Positions 41,935 through 50,111 of a stretch of 54,996 bases of DNA are shown piece by piece; within the stretch, counting starts at the first letter, position 1; every line of letters begins with the position of its first letter. The position numbers and the translations under genes were made by a program. The DNA lies in assembly GCF_001053095.1 (NCBI RefSeq), contig NZ_CGBP01000033.1:1-54996 (forward strand), written 5' to 3'. The notes under the pieces were generated by a model. That model had not been told where the DNA came from and searched no databases. It worked only from the letters and a program-made list of their open reading frames with translations. The stretch comes from Yersinia similis (lineage in GTDB: Bacteria; Pseudomonadota; Gammaproteobacteria; Enterobacterales; Enterobacteriaceae).

Positions 41935-42479
41935 TGAACAACGCCAGAGGCTATCTCCTGACGTGGGCATTATGTGTGGTGTTCCTGTTGTCTGGGTGCA
42001 GCGGTGCATGGGAAGCCACTAAAAAGGTCGGCAAGGTAGTTATGGACCCAGATATTCCGGTGGGGCAGGCTTCCGATCAACCCTCAACGGTCAGGCTAAC
42101 ATTGCTGTCCGATCCCGATACCAACCCTAATGAAAAAGGGGAAGCGGTACCGACTGAGATAGTGGTGGTGTACCTAAGTGAAAACTCCAAGCTGCTGGCC
42201 GCTGATTATGATCAGCTAAGCAGTGACGCGCTGGAGAAAACGCTGGGTAAGAATTACATCGATCATCAGGAATATACCTTACTGCCCGACCAATTCAAGG
42301 CGCTGGACCCTATCAAGCTGGAAGAGAAAAACAGCTATCTGGGGGTGATTGCTCACTATGCCGATGCCAACCGCAGTGAATGGAAGAAGATCATCAAAAT
42401 AAAAGGGATCGGCCATAACTACCAGGTTTTGGTCCATGTCAGATCAAACGATGTCGATCTAAGGAAAGAGGAAGAATAA
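41934..42479 (+). CDS. tssJ: T6SS outer-membrane lipoprotein TssJ
   Basis: TssJ (VasD) anchors the TssLM complex to the outer membrane. The 181-aa precursor has a lipoprotein signal with lipobox LLSGC at Cys22; Ser at +2 predicts outer-membrane sorting. The mature domain includes STVRLTLLSDPDTNPNEKGEAVPTEIVVVYL (around residues 48-78) and the FKALDPIKLEEKNSYLGVIAHY strand typical of the transthyretin-like fold. It lies between tagH and tssK with 1-bp overlap and 2-bp gap. Confidence 0.95.
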   Translation: MNNARGYLLTWALCVVFLLSGCSGAWEATKKVGKVVMDPDIPVGQASDQPSTVRLTLLSDPDTNPNEKGEAVPTEIVVVYLSENSKLLAADYDQLSSDALEKTLGKNYIDHQEYTLLPDQFKALDPIKLEEKNSYLGVIAHYADANRSEWKKIIKIKGIGHNYQVLVHVRSNDVDLRKEEE

Positions 42480-42481
42480 CC

Positions 42482-43828
42482 ATGCCAACCAAGAATCGAG
42501 TGATTTGGCGCGAAGGGCTGTTCATCAAACCGCAACATTTTCAACAACAGCAACGGCATAACGACTACCAGTTACAACGCCGGATTATCGCTCTGCAAGG
42601 GTATAGCTACGGTTTTAGTTCACTGATCCTGAATCAGGAGTTGTTGAAATTAGGGCGTATTGGCTTGACGGTCGCCAGTGGCAATATGGCTGATGGCACG
42701 GTGTTTGATATCCCTTATCAAGACCATTCACCAAAGCCATTGGATGTACTGAATTGTAATGATGCGGCCAGCCGTGACATTTATCTGGCATTACCCATGC
42801 TAAACGATGCCATTAATGAGGTGGCAGGCCAGCAGGGGCAAGCGCCGGGGACCATTCGCTATCGTGAACACAGCGATGATGTCCGCGATTTACATACGGA
42901 AGGGGGCGATGTCAGCCAGTTGGTACTGGCACAGCTTGCGCCGCGTTTGATGCAAGGCTCGGAAGACCTCAGCGCTTACTCGGTACTGCCGCTGTGTCGG
43001 GTCAAAGAGAAACGGCCTGACGGTTCGCTGATCTTGGATGAAGAGTTCATTCCCACCTGCACCACGCTCAGTGTTTCAACGCAATTAAAAGGCTTTATGG
43101 ATGAAGTCGAAGGGACATTGGTTGAGCGCGCCCAACTACTGGCCAAACGTATTGGTTCTCCTGGGCAGCAGGGGATCGCGGATGTGGCTGAATTTATGAT
43201 GTTGCAGGTCTTTAACCGCACACAGCCGCTATTCACCCATTTGGCGCATCAGGCGATTCTGCATCCAGAAGCGTTTTACCATCAGTTGGTACAAACCTGT
43301 GGTGAACTGCGCACGTTTACCGATGAATCCCGCTTAGCGGGCACCTTCCCGGTTTATAACCACGATAACTTGACCGACAGTTTTCAGCCGTTGTTTTTGG
43401 CGATGCGTCAGGCATTAAGCACAGTGCTCACACCGCGTGCCATCTCTATCCAGTTGCATATGCAGGCACACGGTATTCGCGTTGCGACCATTAATGATAG
43501 TGACCTATTGCGCAACGCTGATTTTGTTCTGGCCGTTCGGGCACAGATACCTCAAGAGCAGTTACGTCGGCAATTTGTTCAGCAAACCAAAATCACGTCA
43601 CTTGAGAAAATACGCGATTTGGTCAGTGTACAACTGCCGGGCGTCCCGTTGGTGGCATTGTCTGCCGCACCGCGCCAGCTTCCTTACCACTCGGGATACA
43701 CCTACTTCATGCTGGATCTGCAAAGCCCTGTATGGAAAGAAATCCAGCAAAGCAATGCGATTGCCTTCCACGTCTCGGGTGATTTCCCTGATCTGGACAT
43801 GCAATTCTGGGCAATCAGGAGCAGCTAA
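42482..43828 (+). CDS. tssK: T6SS baseplate adaptor TssK
   Basis: TssK (VasE) joins the baseplate to the membrane complex through TssL and TssM. The 448-aa length is typical. The N-terminal signature VIWREGLFIKPQHFQQQQRHNDYQLQRR and the late YFMLDLQSPVWKEIQQSNAIAFHVSGDFPDLDMQFWAIR block are conserved (residues about 6-34 and 409-446). Its stop overlaps the tssL start (TAATG), so the two are probably coupled. Confidence 0.96.
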   Translation: MPTKNRVIWREGLFIKPQHFQQQQRHNDYQLQRRIIALQGYSYGFSSLILNQELLKLGRIGLTVASGNMADGTVFDIPYQDHSPKPLDVLNCNDAASRDIYLALPMLNDAINEVAGQQGQAPGTIRYREHSDDVRDLHTEGGDVSQLVLAQLAPRLMQGSEDLSAYSVLPLCRVKEKRPDGSLILDEEFIPTCTTLSVSTQLKGFMDEVEGTLVERAQLLAKRIGSPGQQGIADVAEFMMLQVFNRTQPLFTHLAHQAILHPEAFYHQLVQTCGELRTFTDESRLAGTFPVYNHDNLTDSFQPLFLAMRQALSTVLTPRAISIQLHMQAHGIRVATINDSDLLRNADFVLAVRAQIPQEQLRRQFVQQTKITSLEKIRDLVSVQLPGVPLVALSAAPRQLPYHSGYTYFMLDLQSPVWKEIQQSNAIAFHVSGDFPDLDMQFWAIRSS

Positions 43829-44595
43829 TGAAAACGGATGCTGTAACTGATAACACCCCTTTCCCGACAGTGGAAGCGGTCACCTCCCATCGGCAGTATC
43901 AGCTACCGCTACGTGGCGAAAGCCTGAACGCGATGATCGATACCGCCACCCCATTATTGGGAATGGTACTGCGCCTCAAAGACATGGAAAACCAAGCGTT
44001 ACCGGACCAGCTATATCAGCAGGTGGTGACGGATATCCGTGCTATTGAGCAGTACTTGCAAACCAAAGGCTACGAACCCGGCGCAATCATATCTTTCCGA
44101 TATGTGCTGTGCACATTCATTGATGAAACGGCGTTGGGGCATGGCTGGAATACCCAAAACGGTTGGTTACAGCAATCTCTGTTGGTGCATTTTCATAATG
44201 AAACCTGGGGCGGAGAGAAAGTGTACGTCCTGCTGGAACGTTTAATGGGGGAACCCAAGCGTTACCAAGACCTGCTGGAGTTTATCTATCTCTGTTTTTG
44301 TTTGGGTTACCGCGGCCGCTACAAAGTGACATCACAAAACGGTGATGACTTTGAGCGATTGTTCCGCCGATTGCATCACCAGTTGCAGCAGTTACGGGGT
44401 GATGCGCCACCGACGGTCCTTTATCAAGGAGGCGGTCGTCTTAACAGCCGCTACCACTTGAGTAAGCGGTTGACTATCAAGCATTTGTTATGGGGTGGAG
44501 TGAGTCTGCTGACGGTGATTTATCTGTTTTATGCCATCCACCTGCACACCCAAAGTCAGGATATTTTGCAACAGCTAAACAATTTATTGAGCTAG
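43828..44595 (+). CDS. tssL: T6SS inner-membrane protein TssL (DotU family)
   Basis: TssL forms the inner-membrane complex with TssM. The 255-aa protein has the cytoplasmic DotU domain (about residues 30-195). It contains PLLGMVLRLKDM, FRYVLCTFIDETALGHGW, and ERLMGEPKRYQDLLEFIYLCFCLGYRGRY. One C-terminal transmembrane helix (LLWGGVSLLTVIYLFYAI) follows. It ends soon after, so no fused peptidoglycan-binding domain is present. Confidence 0.96.
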   Translation: MKTDAVTDNTPFPTVEAVTSHRQYQLPLRGESLNAMIDTATPLLGMVLRLKDMENQALPDQLYQQVVTDIRAIEQYLQTKGYEPGAIISFRYVLCTFIDETALGHGWNTQNGWLQQSLLVHFHNETWGGEKVYVLLERLMGEPKRYQDLLEFIYLCFCLGYRGRYKVTSQNGDDFERLFRRLHHQLQQLRGDAPPTVLYQGGGRLNSRYHLSKRLTIKHLLWGGVSLLTVIYLFYAIHLHTQSQDILQQLNNLLS

Positions 44596-44605
44596 GAAAG
44601 CACAA

Positions 44606-47209
44606 ATGATTCAAATTGACTTGCCCACACTCGTAAACCGCCTTAATCCCATTGCCCGCCATTCTCTGGAAGCGGCGGCGGCGCATTGCGTCAGTCAGCA
44701 GGAAGCTGAAATTACGGTCTCCCAAGTGCTACTGCAAATGATCTCCACACCATTATGTGATGTCAGGTTAATCCTGAGCCATGCGGGTGTTGAGGAGGAT
44801 GAACTACGGGAGTCGCTCGATCAACGTGTTTCAGGCTATCAAGCTATTACCCAGGCCTACCCGAGTTTCTCCCCATTACTGGTGGAATGGTTACAAGACA
44901 GTTGGTTGTTGGCATCGACAGAGATGGAACACAGCCAACTCCGTAGTGGCGTGATGTTATTGACGTTATTGCTCAGCCCGTCGCGCTATCTGGTCCCCAC
45001 GGCCAGCCGACTATTATCGCCGATTAACCGTGAGTTACTGCGTCAGAATTTTGCTAACTGGACGGCCGACTCGGCAGAAACACCGCGAGTAGAAAAAGGG
45101 GCTGAAGCAGGCAACGGCGCGGAAATCAATGGTGACAGCTTGCTGGCCCGCTATGCCAGCAATATGACCGAACAGGCCCGTAACGGGGAATTAGATCCTG
45201 TGCTGTGTCGGGATACAGAAATCGATCTGATGATCGATATTCTGTGCCGCCGCCGCAAAAATAACCCGATAGTGGTGGGTGAAGCGGGGGTCGGGAAAAG
45301 TGCGCTGATCGAAGGTTTAGCCCTGCGTATTGTGGATAATCAGGTGCCGGAAAAACTGCGTAACAGCGAGTTGATGACGCTGGATTTAGGCGCACTTCAG
45401 GCTGGTGCGGCAGTGAAAGGTGAATTTGAGAAGCGTTTCAAGGGCATCATGGCGGAAATCGCCCAGTCCACGACGCCCATTATCCTGTTTATTGATGAAG
45501 CACACACGCTGATCGGGGCCGGTAACCAGCAGGGCGGGTTAGACATTTCCAATCTGCTCAAGCCCGCTTTAGCGCGCGGTGAACTGAAAACTATCGCGGC
45601 AACCACCTGGAGCGAATACAAAAAATACTTTGAAAAAGATGCTGCGCTGTCGCGCCGTTTTCAATTGGTCAAAGTCTCTGAGCCCAGCGCGCAAGAGGCC
45701 ACGATTATCATGCGTGGCCTGCGTACAGTTTATGAACAGGCGCATGGCGTCCTGATCGATGATGAAGCATTGCAAGCCGCGGCGGTGCTCAGTGACCGCT
45801 ATATTTCGGGGCGGCAGTTGCCGGACAAAGCCATTGATGTGTTGGACACTGCAGCCGCACGTGTTGCCATCAATCTCACCTCTGCACCGCGTCAGGTTTC
45901 GGCACTGAAAAACGAACTCTACCATCAGGGGATGGAAATCGAGATGCTGGAGCGGGAACAACGCCTCAGTCTAAGCAGCCCGGATGAGCGGTTGGCCGTT
46001 TTACAACAGCAGCGAGTCGAAATCGAACAGCAACTCATTGCCCTGAATACCGGTTGGGAAAAGCAACAACACTTGGTACAGCAGATTATTGCGTTGAGAG
46101 CGGTCCTGTTGGCACAAGAAGAGAGAGCCACGGATGAGCAAGTGGTCAATCTGACGGCGCTGGGTGACGCGCTGGATCTGTTGCAACAACACCAGACGCT
46201 GGTCTCGCCGCATGTGGATAAGAGCCAGATTGCGGCGGTGATCGCTGAATGGACTGGCGTACCGCTAAACCGCCTTTCTCAGAGTGAATTGGCAGTGGTC
46301 ACTGAATTGCCCTCTTATCTGGGGCAGCAGATCAAAGGGCAAGAGATGGCTATCCATTGCTTGCACCAACACTTGCTGACCGCAAGGGCAGATTTACGTC
46401 GCCCTGGTCGCCCAATGGGGGCTTTCCTGTTGGTTGGGCCTAGCGGCGTGGGTAAAACGGAAACCGTGCTACAGATCGCCGAACTGCTCTATGGCGGCCG
46501 CCAATATCTCACCACCATCAATATGTCCGAATTCCAAGAGAAGCATACCGTCTCGCGCCTGATTGGTTCACCACCGGGCTACGTCGGGTATGGTGAAGGC
46601 GGCGTACTGACCGAAGCCATTCGCCAAAAACCTTATTCGGTGGTGCTACTGGATGAAGTGGAAAAAGCTCACCCCGATGTGCTGAACCTGTTTTATCAGG
46701 CCTTCGATAAAGGAGAGTTGGCAGACGGTGAAGGCCGCATCATTGATTGCAAAAATATCGTATTTTTCCTGACCTCCAATCTGGGGTACCAGACCATTGT
46801 TGATCATGCAGACGAGCCTGCATTGCTCAATGAACGGCTCTACCCCGAGCTATCGGCATTCTTTAAACCTGCGCTGCTGGCCCGTATGGAAGTGGTTCCT
46901 TATCTGCCACTGGGCATGGAAACGCTGCAAATTATCATTCACGGCAAACTGAACCGCCTGGATACGCTGCTGCGCCAACGCTTTAGTGCTGATGTGGTCA
47001 TTGAACCGGAAGTGATCGACGAAATCCTGCTACGCGCTACCCGTGCCGAAAATGGTGCTCGTATGCTTGAGTCGATTATCGACGGTGCGCTATTACCACC
47101 GGTTTCTCTGTTGTTATTGCAGAAAGTGGCCGCTGGCGCCGCTATCAGCCACATTCGGATCGCGGTAGAGGGGAATGTGTTTACTGCACAGGTTGAGGGA
47201 GCGATATGA
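44606..47209 (+). CDS. tssH: T6SS sheath-recycling ATPase TssH (ClpV)
   Basis: ClpV is the AAA+ hexamer that disassembles contracted TssBC sheath. The 867-aa protein has an N-terminal Clp repeat domain (residues 1-160) that binds the sheath. AAA module 1 has Walker A GEAGVGKS near residue 225 and FIDEAH. A coiled middle region lies around 420-520, and AAA module 2 has GPSGVGKTE near 610, LLDEVEKAHP and GYVGYGEGG. It follows tssL by 10 bp and overlaps the next gene by 4 bp (ATGA). Confidence 0.97.
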   Translation: MIQIDLPTLVNRLNPIARHSLEAAAAHCVSQQEAEITVSQVLLQMISTPLCDVRLILSHAGVEEDELRESLDQRVSGYQAITQAYPSFSPLLVEWLQDSWLLASTEMEHSQLRSGVMLLTLLLSPSRYLVPTASRLLSPINRELLRQNFANWTADSAETPRVEKGAEAGNGAEINGDSLLARYASNMTEQARNGELDPVLCRDTEIDLMIDILCRRRKNNPIVVGEAGVGKSALIEGLALRIVDNQVPEKLRNSELMTLDLGALQAGAAVKGEFEKRFKGIMAEIAQSTTPIILFIDEAHTLIGAGNQQGGLDISNLLKPALARGELKTIAATTWSEYKKYFEKDAALSRRFQLVKVSEPSAQEATIIMRGLRTVYEQAHGVLIDDEALQAAAVLSDRYISGRQLPDKAIDVLDTAAARVAINLTSAPRQVSALKNELYHQGMEIEMLEREQRLSLSSPDERLAVLQQQRVEIEQQLIALNTGWEKQQHLVQQIIALRAVLLAQEERATDEQVVNLTALGDALDLLQQHQTLVSPHVDKSQIAAVIAEWTGVPLNRLSQSELAVVTELPSYLGQQIKGQEMAIHCLHQHLLTARADLRRPGRPMGAFLLVGPSGVGKTETVLQIAELLYGGRQYLTTINMSEFQEKHTVSRLIGSPPGYVGYGEGGVLTEAIRQKPYSVVLLDEVEKAHPDVLNLFYQAFDKGELADGEGRIIDCKNIVFFLTSNLGYQTIVDHADEPALLNERLYPELSAFFKPALLARMEVVPYLPLGMETLQIIIHGKLNRLDTLLRQRFSADVVIEPEVIDEILLRATRAENGARMLESIIDGALLPPVSLLLLQKVAAGAAISHIRIAVEGNVFTAQVEGAI

Positions 47210-48003
47210 GACAACGGTTAAAGAGTGTCCTCGCACTGCTGGACAATGACTCAACCGAACAACTGATCCATCGCTTTCTGACGATTAACCACCACCGCCA
47301 ACGATTTAGCGCCCTGATGGTGTCGATGTTTAACGCCAGTGAAGGGCGTCTTGATTGCTATCACCAGCCTGATGGCGGCATAAACGTTGCGTTGAAGCTG
47401 GATGCGGATATTGAAGATGTTAACCATCCGTTGGTTCGGGTTTTGCGCAATGGTTTCCCCGAAGTGTGGGGCAGCCTGTATCAGGGGGTACGCATCGAAA
47501 ATGATGATTTTCGCGGTTTCGTTCAGGCGTTACCCACGAGATGTGGGCTGTATGCCTTACCGCTGTTTGACGTTCATGGACATGCCTGCGGCGTGATTGC
47601 GGTTTTTTCCGAGAATATCGAACGCTTCGCTGATACTCGCGGCATGTTTAGTATTTATTGCCATATCTTTCAGCATCGCCTGAACAAATTACAAGAGATG
47701 GACCAACTGAGATCGCAACTCAATCAGATCCGAACGGTATTCAAAGAACAGCGACAGCGGGAAAAACAATTAGATGAGTTATTGGTCTCGCTCAGCACCT
47801 CAGATACGCACACCTTGCCCGGAATCTCTCAAGACTACAGCAAAGTAGACAGCCTGACCAAGGCGGTCGAGGCCTTCGAATGCGCTGTATTGACCCAGCG
47901 CCAGCGCTTGTACGGCAACGACAAAAGCCGTATTGCGGCCAGTCTGGGGCTATCACTGCGCGCCTTGACTTATAAGTTAGCGAAATACAGGTGCCAGCTA
48001 TGA
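47206..48003 (+). CDS. VasH-like regulator lacking the AAA+ sigma-54 domain
   Basis: At this position other vas-type clusters encode VasH, a GAF/AAA+/Fis-HTH activator of sigma-54 of about 530 aa. Here the protein is only 265 aa. Residues 1-160 look like the GAF sensor (FSALMVSMFNASEGRLDCYHQ, GLYALPLFDVHGHACGVIAVFSENI). A short coiled linker (residues about 165-195) follows. The C-terminus is a Fis-type HTH (DKSRIAASLGLSLRALTYKLAKY). No Walker A, GAFTGA or arginine-finger segment is present, and the frame is open throughout, so it is a clean domain loss, not a frameshift. Its role may be that of a DNA-binding regulator without polymerase activation. It overlaps clpV and vasI by 4 bp each. Confidence 0.82.
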   Translation: MRQRLKSVLALLDNDSTEQLIHRFLTINHHRQRFSALMVSMFNASEGRLDCYHQPDGGINVALKLDADIEDVNHPLVRVLRNGFPEVWGSLYQGVRIENDDFRGFVQALPTRCGLYALPLFDVHGHACGVIAVFSENIERFADTRGMFSIYCHIFQHRLNKLQEMDQLRSQLNQIRTVFKEQRQREKQLDELLVSLSTSDTHTLPGISQDYSKVDSLTKAVEAFECAVLTQRQRLYGNDKSRIAASLGLSLRALTYKLAKYRCQL

Positions 48004-48686
48004 ATACGTGGTTATTGATTAGCTCGTTACTGTTTTCCGGCAGCAATACCGACGCTTTCTGGACGATGGGATTAACCCCACCGGTGGCGGAGAAAAAGGA
48101 GGCGGGGACGCTGGCTCTGGTGATGCGTTGCCGTAGCGAAACCTCGGCTCTGGTACGGCTGGATTGCTATGACAAAGCCCTCACTCCAGTGACCGCCGTC
48201 GATGAAAAACGGGTAAATGCTGGCCCTGCCTGGCAGCGAGCGATGAATCAGGAAAAGGGACGTATTGATCACTCCACCGCATTTATGGTGACGGAAGGCG
48301 AAGGTTCGAATCCGATGGTGCTCATTACTACCCCTGCGATTGGTATGCCTCCTCCACGGCCGGTACTGATGTTGAGCTGCATTGACAATATCACCCGCTT
48401 GCAGATTGCGCTGGTGGGGCCACAAAAAGAGAGTTCCGTTACATTGATTATCGACAAAACCGGAATTATCGACAAAACCCGTCTGGACGCACAGTGGTTC
48501 CTGCGTGAAAACGGCTATTTACTGGAGTCCAGCCGTGGCCTGGCGGGTATCGATGAAATTAAACGGTTGATGTCGGCGGAAACCCTGACCATCGAAGGTG
48601 CAAACGGTGCTTTTCCTCGGCTGACATTTACTCTTTCTCAGTTAACGCCAGCGTTGAAACCGCTGCGTAACGCATGTCATTGGTGA
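48000..48686 (+). CDS. vasI: T6SS-associated protein VasI (TagO family)
   Basis: A 228-aa exported protein of the VasI/TagO family found beside VasH and TssA genes. The N-terminus is a short signal-like segment (NTWLLISSLLFSGSNTDAFW). It continues with CRSETSALVRLDCYDKAL, two cysteines, and the family core PVLMLSCIDNITRLQIALVGPQKESSVTLIID (residues about 120-152). TagO proteins are proposed to act in the periplasm in T6SS assembly; the exact role here is unknown. ATG 48000 overlaps the preceding stop as ATGA. Confidence 0.85.
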   Translation: MNTWLLISSLLFSGSNTDAFWTMGLTPPVAEKKEAGTLALVMRCRSETSALVRLDCYDKALTPVTAVDEKRVNAGPAWQRAMNQEKGRIDHSTAFMVTEGEGSNPMVLITTPAIGMPPPRPVLMLSCIDNITRLQIALVGPQKESSVTLIIDKTGIIDKTRLDAQWFLRENGYLLESSRGLAGIDEIKRLMSAETLTIEGANGAFPRLTFTLSQLTPALKPLRNACHW

Positions 48687-48691
48687 GGCAT

Positions 48692-50080
48692 ATGGATATC
48701 ACGTCACAACATCCCTGGCATGTCTTGTTACAAGCCCCTTTGTCACCTGAGCAGACCGCACAAGCCCTGGCCGATGATGACCCCCAATGGGAATATATCG
48801 ACGGCCAGATGGTGAAACTGGGGTCGTTGGCCCACGCCACGCTGAATATTGACGATATTCAACAACAGGCCATGGCGCTGTTATCACAGAAAAGTAAAGA
48901 TTTCCGGCTCATGGTGCATCTACTGCGCACCCTACAACACGCGGGCCAGCCAGATGAACTGATGCTGGCGATGTCGTTGCTGACCGAATACGTCCAGCTA
49001 TTTTGGACTACGGCCTGGCCGCAAAATCCTTTACACAAACGGCGCTTTGCTCAACAAATCCTCAAACGCTTTGACAGCGCCAGCAGCAGTTTCAGCCAGC
49101 GAGCGAATGAGGCTCAACGTGAGAATGTGCAAGGATTATTGGCACATTTAGCACAGGTTTGGCACAGCAGTGAGCCGGGTCTGGCTAAAGAGGTGGATGC
49201 ATTACGTACCCGCTATGCGCGGCCACCGGAGCGGGTTATCGAGGCGGTGGCTCCTGATGAACGGCTCTCATCCAGCACCTTGGCGGCAGCAATGGCCGCC
49301 ACCCCCGTTAGCCCAAGCCTCGCCATTGATAACACGAGCGACAGAGCCTGGCGGCAGACCTTGCTGAAAATGGCGGATTTGCTGAGTGAACAGCAACCCG
49401 ATTCCGCTATCGGTTTCCGGTTACGACGCCATGCCGTATGGGGGGCGTTAACCGCGCCGCCTATGGCGCAGAGCGATGGTCGCACCCCGTTGGCTGCGGT
49501 TTCTGCGGATCGAACCGCCGATTACTTAGCACGTCTGACTAATGCCGATTTACCTTTGTGGCATCAAGTAGAGCAGAGCCTAACCCTCGCGCCTTATTGG
49601 CTGGATGGGCATGTGCTTTCGGCGCAAATCGCCCTACGACTGGGTTATGACACGGTGGCACAAGCCATCCGTGATGAACTCAGCATTTTTTTAGCCCGCA
49701 TTCCCGCACTAAAAACCCTCTTTTTTACTGATATGACGCCATTCCTCTCCTCTGAATCCACTGCCTGGTTACAGCAGGATGTGGGTCATCAGGGAAGAAG
49801 TCGCACTATTGAACAGGATGAAATTTGGCAATGCTATCAACAGCAAGGATTGGAAGCCGCACTACAGATGATAAACCGGCAGCCGCAGCAATCCGAACCT
49901 CGGGACCGTTTTTACCATCAATTGCTCAGTGCTCAGTTGTTCGAAAAAGCGGGGTTAACCGCATTGGCGCAGCAGCACTACCACAGCTTATTACTGGTAG
50001 GGCAGCAATTACAGCTAAGCGAATGGGAACCTGCGCTGATCGCTTTACTGACAGAAAAACAGCGACAACTCAAACCATGA
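48692..50080 (+). CDS. tssA: T6SS assembly protein TssA (VasJ)
   Basis: TssA proteins cap and guide sheath and tube polymerisation. The 462-aa chain has the ImpA N-terminal domain (about residues 1-120) with PQWEYIDGQMVKLGSLAHATLNIDDIQQQAM and SLLTEYVQLFWTTAWPQNP (residues about 29-60 and 97-115). The C-terminal domain has PYWLDGHVLSAQIALRLGYDTVAQAIRDEL. ATG 48692 with GAGG 4 nt upstream is preferred; an in-frame ATG 18 nt earlier overlaps vasI and lacks a ribosome site. The arrangement vasI-tssA-tssM-vasL matches V. cholerae. Confidence 0.9.
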   Translation: MDITSQHPWHVLLQAPLSPEQTAQALADDDPQWEYIDGQMVKLGSLAHATLNIDDIQQQAMALLSQKSKDFRLMVHLLRTLQHAGQPDELMLAMSLLTEYVQLFWTTAWPQNPLHKRRFAQQILKRFDSASSSFSQRANEAQRENVQGLLAHLAQVWHSSEPGLAKEVDALRTRYARPPERVIEAVAPDERLSSSTLAAAMAATPVSPSLAIDNTSDRAWRQTLLKMADLLSEQQPDSAIGFRLRRHAVWGALTAPPMAQSDGRTPLAAVSADRTADYLARLTNADLPLWHQVEQSLTLAPYWLDGHVLSAQIALRLGYDTVAQAIRDELSIFLARIPALKTLFFTDMTPFLSSESTAWLQQDVGHQGRSRTIEQDEIWQCYQQQGLEAALQMINRQPQQSEPRDRFYHQLLSAQLFEKAGLTALAQQHYHSLLLVGQQLQLSEWEPALIALLTEKQRQLKP

Positions 50081-50111
50081 TCGCCATGGAATGCCACAGG
50101 AGCGTTAGCGC

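Noticed and set aside
47206-48003. Frameshifted VasH
   Set aside because: The frame is continuous and both ends are recognisable, so a clean internal domain loss fits better than a sequencing or mutation frameshift.
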